From: Pelecanus crispus
Taxonomy: Eukaryota > Chordata > Aves > Pelecaniformes > Pelecanidae
Reading direction: 5' to 3'
Length of the DNA stretch: 64,000 bases
NCBI RefSeq assembly: GCF_030463565.1
Contig: NC_134651.1
Coordinates: 11,606,734-11,670,733 of the forward strand
A model generated the notes under the pieces. The model made no database searches. It worked only from the letters and a program-made list of their open reading frames with translations, and had not been told where the DNA came from. The position numbers were made by a program, and so were the translations under genes. Positions 31,501 through 46,500 of this stretch are shown in pieces; the first letter of the stretch is position 1; every line of letters begins with the position of its first letter.

Positions 31501-34500
31501 GACTTCTTGCTAACATGTTTCATAGGTACCTCATACCTTGTAGAGTGAGGTAGAACTGTGTAGTTCCCTCTGAGGAGGATACAGGAACATGCTGCCTCTG
31601 GTAGTCAGGGACCACTGGTTAATGGCCAGTAGTAGTGACCACTTCTGGCAGGGCTACAGGTACATTTGGCTGATCAATAACATGACTCGTTGGTTTTCCT
31701 GTTGCCTGTATTGCTGCATTTTTATACATCCTTCTTAACTTGAAGTGGACATGGCTAGGTGATTGCCTGATCAAGATCTTTATAGGTGAAAGACCTTTTT
31801 CACTACTGAGCCAAGGTCCCAGAGCCTTTTTGTATGTTTCTCTTCTTTGTGTTGCGTAAAGGTTGTATTCAACTTTGTTCTTTCTGTCCTGAAACCTCCA
31901 TACTGGTGTTCAGGTTTCCCGCTGAAAGGATGCTGTAATGGGTGTTCATGACAATAATGAAAAAGAACTTGCAATTCTTTCCTTAAAGCTTAAACACTGT
32001 TTGGTCGCAGCCTGAAAGATCACTTCTTTGAAAGACAGGAGCTTTTCAAATAGGCTTCCTGGAATCATAATTGAAATCATGCTGTAATATAAGTAGGTCT
32101 AATCCAACATTTCCTGGTGCTTAATGGGAATGTTGCTATAGAAATTTGGACCTCTGAAATAGGCACTCTGGGACTGAAATTCAAGAAACAATTTTTATTC
32201 AGCTTGTGAATGCATATATTCACCTCATGAATAAGTTTCTACAGTGTGTTCTTATAACAATTGATTTTTAAGTCTTTGTTGGAAACATTAATGTAGCTTA
32301 CAAAATAGGGTGTTAACTACATGTTCCCAATGCATAATACCATACTAATTGGGCTTGTTGTATGTGGGGGCATGGTTCTTCTAAATGAAGATAACTTCAA
32401 GGTGCACTTGCTGCCTAGCAGTGTAGTCAGTAGTCTTCACCTGTAAAAAGCCGTTATGTTACCAGTGAATAAAAATTAAAGGAATGCTTTGAAATATTGA
32501 TTTATACTTACGCCTTTAGAACTTTTTGTTCTTGGAATGCTTGTGTTCCCTTCAAGTTGTATCTGAAGTAATTGTATTTAGTCTTTCTCCTGGAAGCAGT
32601 GTGTCCTGAGGAGGAGGGCAGATCTCATTGTGTCCATGAAACATACTGTAAAGTGGCAGATGAGGAAGAGAAATAATTTGTTCTCAAAGTGGTTTTGGAA
32701 ATAAGCTCTTCTCGAATGTAGACTTTGTTTATTTGATGGAGTGGCAAGTAAGTAAGTATTTTGCTCCCCTACCCCATTATGTTTGCAACAACAGAAGAGG
32801 ATATAGAAGCAGCTTGTTCTCATGATACACAGTGCCTGTGAGAATTCAATTCTTGAAATTCTAGTCCCTAAGTTAACAACGCTAGGGCTCTAACTTACAA
32901 ATCATACTCCAAGCTGTAACTGGTTCTGACTGGAATGTAGTGTTCAGGGTTAGATTCTTGCTGCTAAGCATAACAACTGCATCTACAGCACCTGTGGTAA
33001 GCCTCAAGTGCAAATTGCTGCATTTGAAGACACTGGGCAGTGTAGAACTGTAGAGATTGATTTAAATGTGCAGGGAAAAATGTGTTGCTAACTTCAGCTA
33101 TCAGAAGCCCTACTAATACTCCTGTCCTCTCCTTGATCTCTTATTTTTCAGGTTTGTTTCTGACAGCTTTTGCCAAAGACAGCAGAGAAGGTGATCAGAA
33201 CTTGCTGGAGTTGATGTAAATCCTTCAAGCACTGATAGCTTTGAAGTGATTTATCACTGTCTGACTGTCCAGTAGTCAGATCAACTCTGACTCTCAACCA
33301 CTCTGGAACATCTGAAGTGTCTGAACCAACTGTACTGAACAACATGTTCAAAAATAGGAATGTGAATGTAGCCTGGGTAGTAGAGCCTTGGTGCTTTGTG
33401 CTCAGAGCAGGCCTTCTAGACAGCTTTACTATAAGCTTTTAGTTGTAGCTGAAGCTGCTGAATGTCTCTGCATTTTTCCAGATTTCATATTTTTGTAACT
33501 AAGTAAACACAGAACTTTAGGAATCACAGCCTGAGTAGGCTTTTATGGGCTGTAGGTGTTCTGAATTGGTCTCAATACAAAGAAAATGCTATATGGCTGG
33601 CTCAGATTACAGCTAGAAGCTGCAGGAGTTTGAGCTCACTGCATGAGAAGGTGAAACTGCAGCTGACTACTTGATCAAGATGACTGGCAAAGTGCTAGAC
33701 TCATTTTAATTGCCACCCAGCTGAGCATATCATTGTGTTTGGCTGTGCTAGGGGAGATGTACAAGAATAAAGCGAATCTGTTTATGTATTTCTGAAACCT
33801 GTAACTGCTGCCATCATACTCTGTCTATGGCTGCACTTAGCAGCTTGAAGATCTCTTGTCTGATAATAGCAGACTATATACAAGTGCAGTCTTGGATACC
33901 TTATTTTCTCAGACTATAGCTTCATAAAGGTGAGGAAGGACTCAGTTTAGGTTGTGTTGCCATAAAGCATGCAAAATTGACACAAGTGCAGGTATATAAC
34001 AACAAATCTGAATTCTTTATAATAGTTTAAAGTTAGAATTAGAATTTCAGCTTTTGCAGTGTAGTACATCTGTGTACTCTGCTGCAGTCTGACTGCAAAG
34101 AGATACTTATTTCCTCGGTCTGTTATGATAAAATTGGAAATGAATGATATTAAACTTTGTTTATATTGTCATTTCCTATGAAGTAGGAAAGAAAATGGTG
34201 TTTGTCCAGTGATATTTGGAGGACTTATATAAAAGGCTATGCTAGGTGAGGCATGCTCCTCTACGAATCCTGCTTTGGTGTGTTCTTTACCTGCTATGAA
34301 CAAACTACTGTGGTGTAAGGCCACTGATGCAGGAAGTAGGTGTGATACATGCTAAAATGAACCAATTTCTGCTGACTAACAGGCAGTGGATCAGATCTGT
34401 TACAGTCTCTGTAATGTCAGGTCTGAAGGCTAGAAGTCTAATGCTGTAGTTGAGCAGCTGAAGTAGCAGGGGATTTAGGTGAGTTGACTAGACCAGTTCT

Positions 34501-37500
34501 GCCAATGGTGCCCATAAGAGATGCTGCATAACCTTACCCTCCTTGTTGTTAAAGTTTCAATGGAACACTATATGGTATATACTGTTGTAAGACCAAAGCA
34601 CGATGCAGAGTCTACAACTCCGATACAACTTGTGTGGTGTCTGAACACATGCAGTATGGTGGTTAGAAACATATTGTGCTAATAAACCTCTAAAATTGTG
34701 GGGGTAGGGAATTTCTGTTTCAGAGCAATGGTTTTTCCTCTACAGTTTATTATTCTAGAACAAGTGCCTGTAGGCTGGGACCCTTAGACAAAGAGAAGTC
34801 ACTGCTGGGACAGGCCACTGCAGAAGACTTCTGGGAGAAAGCAGCCACCATAATGTGTCGTGCTGAGAGGAGGGAGACGGCAGGAAGGAAAGGGTAAATG
34901 AAACCAAAGTTTTAAATATAAAGGAAAGTTAGAAATTAGGAATGCATAAACCTTCATAATGAAGGAGACTAAAGTGAACAGTGCATGAAACTGAAGGATA
35001 GCATCCCTCAGACCGAGTTTCAGTGACTTAACTGCCCTGACAGTGCCTAGAATATCTGTGAGTGTACCCTAGCTAAAGGCTGTAGAGAATTTTCATGTTG
35101 TAAATTTGATGATACTCAACCTTTCTAAGCAGTGCACAGGAAGGAAAGAAAGGAAGATTGAAACTTTTGCCTTCCTTAGCATTTCTACTTTGGTTTTCTA
35201 TTATGCCATCTACAAGTGTTTAAGGGATGAGTAGACAGTGCAGCTGTATCAAGAGCATGTAAAATGCTCTCAAGTTCAATCCTGAGCTATTGTTCTGGTG
35301 ATTCTTTCAGAAACTTGTCTGAAGATCCTCAGTGTGATCAGCAGAGCTGAAACTCAGGGATAAGTTCACATAATGAGCTCAAGAAGGCAAATCTAAACAA
35401 GTGAAGTGCCTACATACTGAAGGCATGCTTTTCTCTAAATGTTAACTATTTTTACTTTGTCAAGTCAAATGCAAGCAGAACTTAAATCTGCCTTGTCAGT
35501 ATTTGTTGTCTTTGGAAACTTTGAATGCAATCAGACCATGTGCAGAAGCAAAGACTCATGTTGCTTTCTAAAGATGCATTAATTCCATGATATGCCCAAA
35601 GAACTGACTGTATTACCTTGGTTAGAATCATGTTCTGTCAAGTTGTTTTGCCATGAACTTCTGCTACTAAAGTACTTGCTAACTTGACACAAGATCCTTG
35701 ACCTGGTTGTTGGTGAGTGTTTTATGATGATTCTCTAACCACTCTGAAGGGATACCTCTACCTTGTCTTCCATATATGTGTGTGTATTACCAGATGAGAA
35801 AGGAGCATATCCATCAGTCAGTCATGTATCAAAAGTTTACCTGAAACCTGAGGGGGGGGTTAACTGTATCTGAGAAGACTTATAGTAGGAGGAACAAAAA
35901 GGAAAAAATCCTTTACCAGGCGAGACATTCTCTAGAGGAACATGTTGCTCTGGCTAATTCACAGCTTCCATTTAAAGTCAGCTGTCTTCTTCAGTGCACT
36001 AACCATCTTTTGTGTAAGTCTTAGCCACATGATAAAACCTCAGATCTGGCCACTTGCCAGTATTGTCTTTTATTGTTGGTTGCTGTTCCTTTGTCCAAAA
36101 CAGTTTTATAAATTGGCCTGCTCATGGCTAAAAGTGTGTAAGGAGCAGATTAACTGTCAGTGAAGGAAAGCTTGCAGTATCTCTTCCATATTAGTGCCAG
36201 AGACATTCTGCCCTATGGCTGTCTCAGAAACTCAGTGTACAGTTATAAGAGTTGCCAGAAGAGTTTAACGGACCTATCCAAACTACTGGAGAACTTAACT
36301 TGAAAAGGGTCAAAACACTTATATGCAAGGAGTTCTGATACCTTGAGACACTGAGATGGTTATTTAGTTTTTGAACATTCATATCCTAGTGCTAAGGGAT
36401 AGTCAGTTGCAGTCTGAACTGCATACCATAAACAGGCTGTTCCACAAACAAAGTCTGTATTTCAGTCCTTTTTGAGGACTAAGGTTACAGTATTTTGAAG
36501 TCAACATGTTTGGAGCCCTGAGGTGTTTACTTGGAGTTTACTTGTTCATTTGCCACTTGAGTGGGGTGCCCCTTGCTTTTTTTTGGAAGCATGTGTTGGT
36601 ACAGGAAGGTGAGTTGAATAAAAGGCTGTTGTATTAGGCTCAGTAAATGCTGTGGTGTCAAGCCTTCTGCTGTCATTTACTGGTGGTTCCACTCCATGGA
36701 AGTTTGAATTTAAAGACTCCCTGGATACTTCTGGTGTTGTACTAAACTGACCTGTGTAGCTTCTGTTGTGACCTAGCTTAGGCATGGCCTGAGTAAAGGA
36801 TATTACTGGAAGAACACCTCTGGTATATGGCAGGCTGTCTGCATGTGGCTCAGGATAGTAGAGCTTACCTGAGCAAGTCAGGATCCAAATCCTCAGCCTG
36901 TGCTGTGCTAGTTTGATCTGCTTAGTGAGGAGTTAGTTTCCCAGGTTTGTGGTCAGAGCACATGTAGGGTGCTAATTCTGTAGGACAAATTATAGTTAAG
37001 GCTGATCATTATTTCCAATTCCACAGGAGCCTGCTGTTATGGTGCTATTAGCATGCATGAACTACATAGCACCAGTGCTGGATGGTCATCAGTGTACAAC
37101 CTCAGCTCTGAATGAGTCCTATATCCTTTGATTGCAAGATCATGAATACTAGTTTTAATGCAAAACAAAAGACATGGATTCATGTATACCAGAAGCCTAA
37201 GCAGGTCCACAGCTGGTAATTGGATGCATACGTAGCAGTTACTGTTGCAAAATCCTAAAATGAACACTATATGCCAAACTGCATTTTTTTGGATTGCAGG
37301 AATAAGTCAATTTGCCAGGGAAGAGTTTAGAACATCTCATATCAATGCTAATGCTTGCCAGAATTCAAGGGCAAGGTCACATAAGCAGTGTTCTTGGAAG
37401 AAGCTGATATACCTGTCCTCAGCAAGGACTCTGTGTGCATCAAGTGCTCAATATATGTGACTAAAATATTCAGGCTCATTACGAACATACGTACCCTGAT

Positions 37501-40500
37501 CTTGTTTGGCTACAGAGCCCTGATATCAGTGCCAAGTGCCACTGGGAGACTTCTACTCTAATCTGAGGATGCATAAACTCAGGCTAGCTCCGAAACCATG
37601 ACTCAAATGCTAATTCAACTTCTGCTAATCCTAGCCCAGAAGAGCAACTGCAGAGGTCTTGTGTAATGAAGTCACATGTAACAGTGTGTTAGAGTGATTG
37701 ACTGGACTTCAAGCTGTTGAATCTCTGAACTCTTGTGGCATGTCAGAGCACACTTCTGAATAGCTAATTCTCTTTTCACTTAAGAAAAATATGGCACAGC
37801 TGCACTTCCCTGCATTTGGACATATGATTGGTGTTGTAAAGAGCTGTTCTTCCATGTAGTAGAAGCTGTGAAGGCAGCAGAGATGTGAGCTTTCTTTTGT
37901 ACTCCACTTGTCAGGAGGTAGAAGAAAATAGAGGCCCTAACTTCTTGATCTGGTTCATTGCAGCAGTCCTGGAAGCTGTAACCATAATTTCTAGGATCTA
38001 AAGCTATCTGCTGGTCTCATCTTGGAGCTGTGTGAATTTAGCTGTGCTGTCTGTACTTTGCAATCAATGTATGCAGGTGTCTAAAGGATCAATACCTCCT
38101 TCCTCACACCCATTGTCTGTGACCTAGCCCAGTGCCTGCTCCTTGCTGCCTTTCCTTCAGGGAGACAGCTGGTATAGGTGGATGATACACCAAACTAGTC
38201 TTAAATAGACTCATGTTCTAATCAGGCAGGGTATTATAAAGCATTCTAGCTGCAGAGTAGGCTGGGAGTCTAATGCTGCAAATCCCACTACTAATACTTT
38301 TGTAGATTGTGTACTGCATCAAATCCAGTGAAAGGAGAAGAGGAAAATTGACTTAGTGGCATATAAAGTTCATAGAGCACTTGCTGCTTCACCGAGCAAG
38401 GGCAGATTTGACAATGTTTGGACCTGCTAACCTACTTAATTTTTAGATGCTCCTGGGTTTGACTTCTAGAAGTCTGGACAACAGTGCTTTAGGGGTTGCC
38501 TGTGCTACCTGTAAAAGCAGTGTATAAAACCCCCTAACCACTTTCAAGTGGGGTTATGCTTGGAAAGACTCAGAGGAATTTCTGGGAAGGACATGATTAC
38601 AACTTCAGAGTATCTCTTCCTAGTCTCTTTTTTATTTTGGTTTAGTAATCCTTAAGCTAACTGGAACAGTTGATCCTATTCTTCCCCAGTCCAAACAAAC
38701 TAATAACTAATCTTGTTTTGAAACATGAGTCCTTTAATGAAGTCTCTTAAATAATTTAAAATTGCTGTTCATCCTGGAGTTGTAATATAGATGATGCTTT
38801 AAGCACTGAGCAGAAATGGGATTATATAATTCTCCTTCTCCCCATATGCCTGCCTAGTCCTGAGCTCTGTTGTGCTGAGTTTCCCATTTGCCTCTCCTTA
38901 TTGGGAACTTGAACAAAGGAGTGAGGAGGCCTGCTGAGCTCTGCCTTCTAAATGCAAGAGGTGGGAGTTCCTGTTCTGCAGCATTGCCAACTTGGAGTTC
39001 TTTACAACTTAAAACAACTTTAACTTTATGTAATGGTAAATCAACCACAGTAGCTTTTGTATTCTATATCAGCTGCAAGGATTAATAAAAGAAGCCTTAA
39101 TATGTTTGCTCTAGTTTGCTGTCAGGTAGCAGTAGGACCAGAAGAGATACAGCTTCTACCCTGCAGTGATCTGAGCCCTGGAAGATTTCTGCCTTATGCA
39201 AGAAGAGACAATACCTGTTGGGTGGGTGGGGTTTGGGTCATATGTTGACTGCATACACATCAAATTCTTTCTCTGCAAGATGAGTAAGGGATGGAAAAAT
39301 CTGTTTTGCTTGGCCTCCAGGCTTGTCTGTTTTTGCTGTTATCATCTGATGTTACAGTTGTCAAACCAATAAATTGCTACCTTCTCTTAAGTATGACGTT
39401 GCCTGTGTGAAAAGCTAGGATCTCGCTGTTTTTTGGGGGGGTTTTGTGGGTTTTTTCTTGCCATATACAACACAGCTGCCTCCTTCCTCTTTACCTGATC
39501 CCCATCCTCAGAAATAAATGCCCATGTTGGCTGCTTAGCATGTTTTCAGAAGTGTCCTTCTATTTCACATATTTGAGTTTGCTTGCCTTACTGCATAATG
39601 TTCCTGATGCCCCTTTTGCTTCCTACAGAACTTCTGTCTTGCTTACCTCTGACATGTATATTTGACAGCTTTGTAGTTTGGCTCCTAAATTTTCTGTATT
39701 TTCATGGCCTTCTCACATGACCTGGTATGTGGATTGTGAATTTGGTACTGCTGTCTCTAATTTAATGAGTGAATCTTTCCTTGCCCTTAAACAACTTACT
39801 TTTCCTCACCTCACCCAGACTTTCTGTCATGATGTGTCTTGAGCCAACCATGTCATCTTTCTGGATCTCACATTACCTTATGGGCTTACCATTGCTACAA
39901 CCAATTTCTTGGACAAGAAAATCATGATAGCAGGTGCCGGTAGGGTTTTGTTGCTCTCTCAAGTTGCAGAAAGTCAGAGGGGACAGGTGTGCTTTATGGT
40001 AGCAGCATCAGCCATGCTTCTCTTTCTCTGCCTGTCTATGAGCTAGCTGTGGAGGTAAAAGAACAAGACAAGATCATGTGTGTATTGATACTTCCTCAGC
40101 ACTCTCCATACTCTTGGGGGTTGCCCTCAGGGTTAAAAGTTTAACTGTTTTCTTCACCTGTTAATTTTCCCAGTCATCTGTTAAATCATATCAGCCCGCA
40201 CCCAGATGTGCCACAGCTTCCTGAAATGTGGAGTGCAGAACCATTATCCTCTGTTAGGAGATGCCCATGGCTTCAGAAACTTTTTTCGGAATCCACCAGC
40301 TATGAATAAGATGCTGGGTAAATGATTGCTGTTGCCCTCTGTCATGCATTTAATAAGCCATGATATGCTTATCCTGTGCGAGTTTAATTCCCCTGTTTTT
40401 AGTCCATTTATGCATTTGAACTTTACAGCATCCTATGATAGAGAATTCTAAATTTAAGTATGCCTTGTGTGAAAAACATTAATTTCACTGAGTGTCCCCA

Positions 40501-43500
40501 GTTCTTTTGCTGTAAGAACAGTTGGTGATCATTCCCTAGTTTTCTTGTTCATGCCATACCTGTACCTTATCTTTATTCCTCTCTTCTATTCAGCTGAAAA
40601 GTCTTAAATCTATGCTTGTGTGGAAGCTGTTCTAATCCCAACTGTTCTCATTGCTAGCAGAAAGTAATTTTAAGTATAATGCCCTTTTTGAACTGAAATG
40701 ACAGGGGACTGACTCTGGTGTTCAAAAAGGAGGCAAGCCCTAGGATTTTAAGTGTTATGGTAATGTTTTCTGCTTTATTCTTTGTGCTTTCTGTCTTTTG
40801 TAACAATTCTAGATTGTCTTTTGGCGGTTTTGATGATGCTGAGTAGTGAGCTGCTGCTTTTCAAGAAATGTCTGAATGATTCTCCCCCCCCCCCCCCCCC
40901 CCCAGTTAGTGATAGATTTAGGCTTGTTTTGTTTCTGTGAGAATTTCTTTAGAGTTATCAACACTGTGTTGTATCACCTGGTTCATTGCTTGTTCTGGTG
41001 TTTTAATAAGTTGCTGAATTAGAAGAAGTGCTGTCTGATTTCTGTTAGTGCAGCCATGATTTATTAGACATTTCTTTCAAGAGCAGTGCTGGAGCCTGTT
41101 ATATCATCTTGCTAATGACTTCTTCAAGATTTTAGTTTCCAAGAAAACTGTATATGCACGCAGGCAATCAGGACATCGCCAGTTGATGAACACCTGAAAA
41201 AATAATAGGGATTCAGAAACCTAAATTAACAGTGTTGGTGGTGGTGCTAGTTTTTGTACTTCAGTGTTTTGCTCTAGAAATGCATTGTAGAACTGCTTAG
41301 GAGTCTCATTTCTTCCTGAAACACTATGCTTTGAAGATTTTCTAATGTGACACAGAACTGTATGGTCTTTCTTAGAATCTTAATTGTGCAGTACTGTGAT
41401 GCATTTGTTTCTTGATAGTTGTACATGTGGGATTTTGACAACCTTGCCAAGATGGAGATGAGCAATGTTGTTGACTAGGGGTTTGTGCTTATACTTGCCT
41501 ATATGGCAAGATGTTATAAAGGCCTTTCAAAGGCAGTGCCCTAGTCTTTTATCAATGCATCTTTTCCACCTCTGCTGAGAGAATTCTGTTGAGCAGTTCT
41601 GGAGATTTTAATTATTTTTCACAGTGAGTGTTTAAGAACATTATCTTTGGACTGCCTGAAAATACAGTATCTTGCAATTGTGCTTTCTTATTAAAAAGCT
41701 ATTCTTGTCTATAAGTGGTGAAAAAATTCTGTTATGCTGACAAATACTGTGTTTTTGGTTTTGGAAGGTTTTTTTTTTAACTTTTTTTGTGCTCTGAAAA
41801 ACAATGATTCTGCAAATAGCCTGTGGCATCACTTAGAAACAAGCATGTTATCAGCAATAGGGTGTTTGGGCAGACCTGTATGGGGTTCTTGCAAAGGGTA
41901 ACACAGCAAACTAGCTATGAATTCCTCTGCTGTAACCAGAAAAGCAGTGGTGTAGAACTTTTCCCCACTACTGAGTCCTTTGAGACATCTTGGGCAGGTC
42001 CCTTATTAATGCTGATTTGGGTAGATTTAGTAAGGCGGTATTGCCCTTAGTGAGTCAGTAATTTAATATAAATTGAGTAAGAAGTCTTTTAAATCAGATT
42101 TCAAGTGTTGCATATTTTTGAGTCACTCCATGTGTCATAGTGTTGTAATGTTCTTTTGTTTTCTTATTACTTTGCTATCTTCTTTTGTAATCATAGTTTT
42201 AGTGAATAAGTTTTTTGACATCAGGACCATGGATTGTTGACAATATGCTTAGGCACTATTTAAGTACTTTGGTCAAATAAATAAAGGACAGATTTATACT
42301 ATTATCGGTCCTGTTGTTGTCCTTCACATGAGTGGAAGCTAGGTGTCTTAATGTGCTACGTGCTTACATGTTAATGTAGTACAGACTAAGTCTCTGATAA
42401 ATGGTGGCATTTCTGACAAAAATTACATGATGCGAAGTTAGGAACCAAGTGCTTGCTATCGATATGCATTTAGTGCTTTGCAGATACTGTGTTTTCAGGA
42501 AGCTACAAGGCACTTATAGTTGCTGTTTTCAAAGAAATAAAATAACTGCTCTGGGAGGGCAACTAATAAGGTTAAACATAGTGTCTCTGTCTGTGAGACA
42601 GCCAGGAAGATTTTACCTCAGAACTGAGCTTTTTTTCGCAAAGTAGCTCCATTTCAAAAAATTAGAATATAAACAGGTAACATGGCACTGCAATAAATGG
42701 TCTGTTAAGTTAGCAGAACCAGTAGCGAGGCTCTGCGAGTATAGATAGCAAGCTAATCTCATACAGTTTTGACACATCTAGCTTCTGATCGAAAGGTTTG
42801 TTTGAACTCTGCAACATTTTGACTACTCCATATCATTGCTGTTTGCTTTCTCCTCTTAGATTAGTACTTAGGTCTGCCTTTCACTAGGGCTGTGGAAAAA
42901 CTCCCCTGGGATAAGGCTTGCCTTTTAAATGGTTGTTAATAAAGTCGCTGAGCCATTGAGAAGCATGGCTGGGAACAGAGAAAATTGTCGTCTTTGTTCT
43001 CTTTAGTTTAGGGAAAAAGAGAAAAAGCAGGAAACATGATAAAAGAATGTACAATTCTGCTTAATGCATATTTGTTTTTTGATCTAATCTAAGGTATTTT
43101 TGAAGAAGGGACTTCAGTAGTAGTCTGAAAATAATTTGAATTTTCTGTGAATAAGAATACCTAAATTACACTAAGAGGGTGTAAATTCATGAAGAACATA
43201 TGTCTTAATTTCACTGCATAAGCCAGTCGTTGATTTCCTGAACTGATGTCAAAGGTACTTGATTTGTAATTTTTCTCCATTGTATTTCCGGCGGGAGGAT
43301 GCAAGATTAGTCTGGTCTATCCATTTATCCTTTGAATGTGCAGGCACAATACTGGTGTTAATTTATGTTTTACAAATGCGGCAGTCTAATGCAGATCTAG
43401 AATGTGTCCCTTCCATGACTTTGCTGCCAGGCTGAAGCCTGTCCTCTAAGATATTTAAATTACAGTGATTGCTGTTGTGCAATAATTTACAGAAGAAAGA

Positions 43501-46500
43501 GGTGCGAAGTTGCTGGAGTCAGGAGTCATGGACTTCAGACATAGTTTTGAACTCTGACTCTGCTGTCTTTCTTCTAAAAGCAGATTGAATGCCAGGATGC
43601 CTTGGAAGCAGCTGCTCGGGCAGAGGGCCTGCCACTGGACACCTCCGTGCATTCCCAGCTGAGAATGCTGGACGAAGAGCATTACAAGGGCAAATACCAC
43701 CATGGCCTGAATGTGCTGAAACCCATACGGACTACTTCCAAGTAAGTCTTTAGGCTACAAAAGAACTGATACAGCATTTGCTTTTCAAACCAGTCACAAA
43801 GCAGGATTGCAGCTGTAGGTCTGCTGACTGATACTGAAAACATCAGAATTTGTTTAGCAAGTATGACTGGCGTGGGCCATTTGGTACTCTGAGTACTTTC
43901 AATGAGAGGAGGCTTTGTTTTTCTCAGGGATTTACAATTCTGTTTCCTTTTTCATTTGTTTGTGATTTTTTTTTTCTTTTAGACACCAGCACCCTGTTGA
44001 TAATGCTGGGCTTTTCTCCTGCATGACCTTCTCCTGGCTCACTCCTTTGGCCCACAGAGCATACAAGAAAGGGGAATTGTTTATGGATGATGTATGGTCT
44101 TTATCAAGGCATGAGTCTTCAGATGTCAACTGTAGAAGGTAGAGACATCTTGTTCCTTATTATTTTCTTGTTTCCTTTTTTTTATATGTTAGTTCACAGG
44201 CAATGATATTGCCCTAGAAAAGCAGCACTGATATTTTTTTCTGCCTTTCTCAGAACAGTGGAATTTAGTTTTATCCTTCACAGACCACTTCCTTCTGTTG
44301 CACCATTTCTGTACTCTTGCTGATTTCAGTGAACATAGAGGATTCTGTCTCCAGGAGTGTTTTGCAATTGTTTTTCTGATTTTGCATGTCTTTAAACTAT
44401 TTTCTATTACAACAAAGTTCTTTCTCAAGGCTACACTGAAAAAAAATCTTATGCTAAAATAATGAAAAGTAATACTGACAGTAGCAAGGTGATTTAATTG
44501 AATATGGGTCAGATCTTGCGATCAGGCTAGCCTTTTATGGCTAATGAGGATTTTTCTCAGGTTTTGAGTCCACAAATCTTCTGTCAAATCAGCAAGGAAA
44601 GACTGTGGCAAGTCAATATTAAGATTGCCGGAGAGACTCCAGGGAAAGCAAAAGGCATGGTGTTTTTCATTCCTCTCTTCTGTAGAAGTAACACATCACA
44701 GATATTTCAAGATGCAGATATTTCCCTTTACCTCACAGAATGTACCATGTATTTATTTCCCTTGATATCTAGTAATTTTTGTTGCTCTGAGCTAGGAAGT
44801 GCTTGGAATTTTCACAAAGTACCACCTATGAAATTGTACTTTCTCTCATGGTGAAAAATTTATAACACAAGGCTTCTGTTTTTATTAGGCTAGAGAGATT
44901 GTGGCAGGAAGAACTGAAAGAAAGTGGGCCTGATGATGCTTCTCTCCGGAGGGTTGTGTGGATTTTCTGCCGTACCAGGCTCATCATTTCCATAGTGTGT
45001 CTGATGATCACGCAGCTCGCGGGTTTTAGTGGACCAGTAAGTAATATCCATCCTTTTTTTAATAACCCCAGAGGGCTCCATCTCATGGCCAACTGTAAAA
45101 ACTTAAGGTTTCATTGCAGAATCACTTAAATGTTTTGACTAGCTAGAAATTTTGGGGCAAAATTCCAGAGTGATTCAAGAATCCAAGATAGGTTTCTTAC
45201 AGCTGGTGGATCAGTTGCTGAATACCGAGGCAAGTTCTTGGAGAAGGGAGGGGAAGTTTAGGTCTCTTGGGGGAAATGCACACTTGGATTTTCTCTTTGG
45301 TTTTGAGTATAGTTTAAAGTTCTTCCTTAACTGCTATGTGGTCTTTTTGCATAAAATTCTCATGTGCAAATCTTTTAATTGTTTTCTTTTTCTTTTTGCA
45401 ATTCTGTAAATTTATCTTGGAATAAAATTCAGTCTGATAAAACACTAATCTTAGATTATTGGCATTAATAGCACAGTCCTCAAGAAGTGGAACGAAACAA
45501 TTTTATTAGAGCACTACTTAAAAACTAACGTGAGCAGGTCTCAAGAAGTCTGTGGGCATAGTCTTTACTGATCCTACAGAGAATGGTCAGACAGGTTTCA
45601 TATAGAAGTGTTAGAGTACGTTATTGCCTCTAGGAACTGCTGCTGTTTGTTGCTATGGGTCGTAATGAAGATAACAACATATGAGACTTGACATTCACAC
45701 CATTTTTTGTCACCTGTTTGTTGCACACGCTGTGCAGATTTACAGTTGAAATTTTGACTAAATTTATTCTCTACACATTTCCCTTGAGGAGTAGGAGCAG
45801 TATTACTGCTAGTAGTACACGTTTCAGTGTGCTGGTAAGCTGAAGGTTCATTTCTTGGGTAAGTACACTTGGGTGCACTGTTAGGTGAAATGTCTTTTTA
45901 AAATGTTTTCCTGCTTTTAAATGTCTTGCCAAAATGATGTTCTGCTTTTTAAGCCTTTAAAAGTTTGCCTTGTTTCATGTAATATGAAAAACAATAAATG
46001 TTTCTGTGGTACTGTTTTCTTGGTAATAATTTATAGTAGTTTGTATTATAAAATATATGAACATACTTCGGTAATTAACAATAAATCATGATTAAGGTTT
46101 TAACAGCACTAGCTTTCCCCAAGAAGAGCTTCTGTCATTGTTTCACTACAGGGCTTTAGTAGCTGCTTTTATCTTTAACAAAGAACTTGCAGCAGGGTTG
46201 CCCCTAATTTCTGTAGTGTAATTTTCTCAATTTATCTCAGCTGAACTGCTGAATGAGAGTGAGTGGGAGGGAAAGGAAAAAACAAACTAACTTGAATAGG
46301 CTGGGGGCTACTGCTGCAATTGATGCTCGATTTGGGTAATTTAAAATTATCTATAGACATTTGCCCATTTACAGGCAACCTTATTCATTTCTCTGAATAA
46401 GGAGCAATTCCCTCTTGGTGCCATCATTTGGCATGAAAATTAAGTCTTTACCATCCCTCCTCCCTGTTTTTAAAAATGGCATGCCTCATAGATATGCCTA

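Larger units (their letters stand above)
28549..43583 (+). other. ABCC5: ABCC5 intron 2 (15 kb)
   Basis: The longest intron in the window and AT-rich throughout. It contains an inverted CR1 3' end (30868-30960), a GC-richer block with an unrecognised minus-strand open frame (about 29750-30270) and a C20 homopolymer (40884-40903). No coding exon of ABCC5 is missing across it, since exons 2 and 3 join in phase at the expected residues. Confidence 0.9.

Noticed and set aside
33152-33190. Small exon-like segment in ABCC5 intron 2 with a good acceptor (TTATTTTTCAG)
   Set aside because: The donor GTGATC is weak, the segment is 39 nt, and nothing downstream supports its use.
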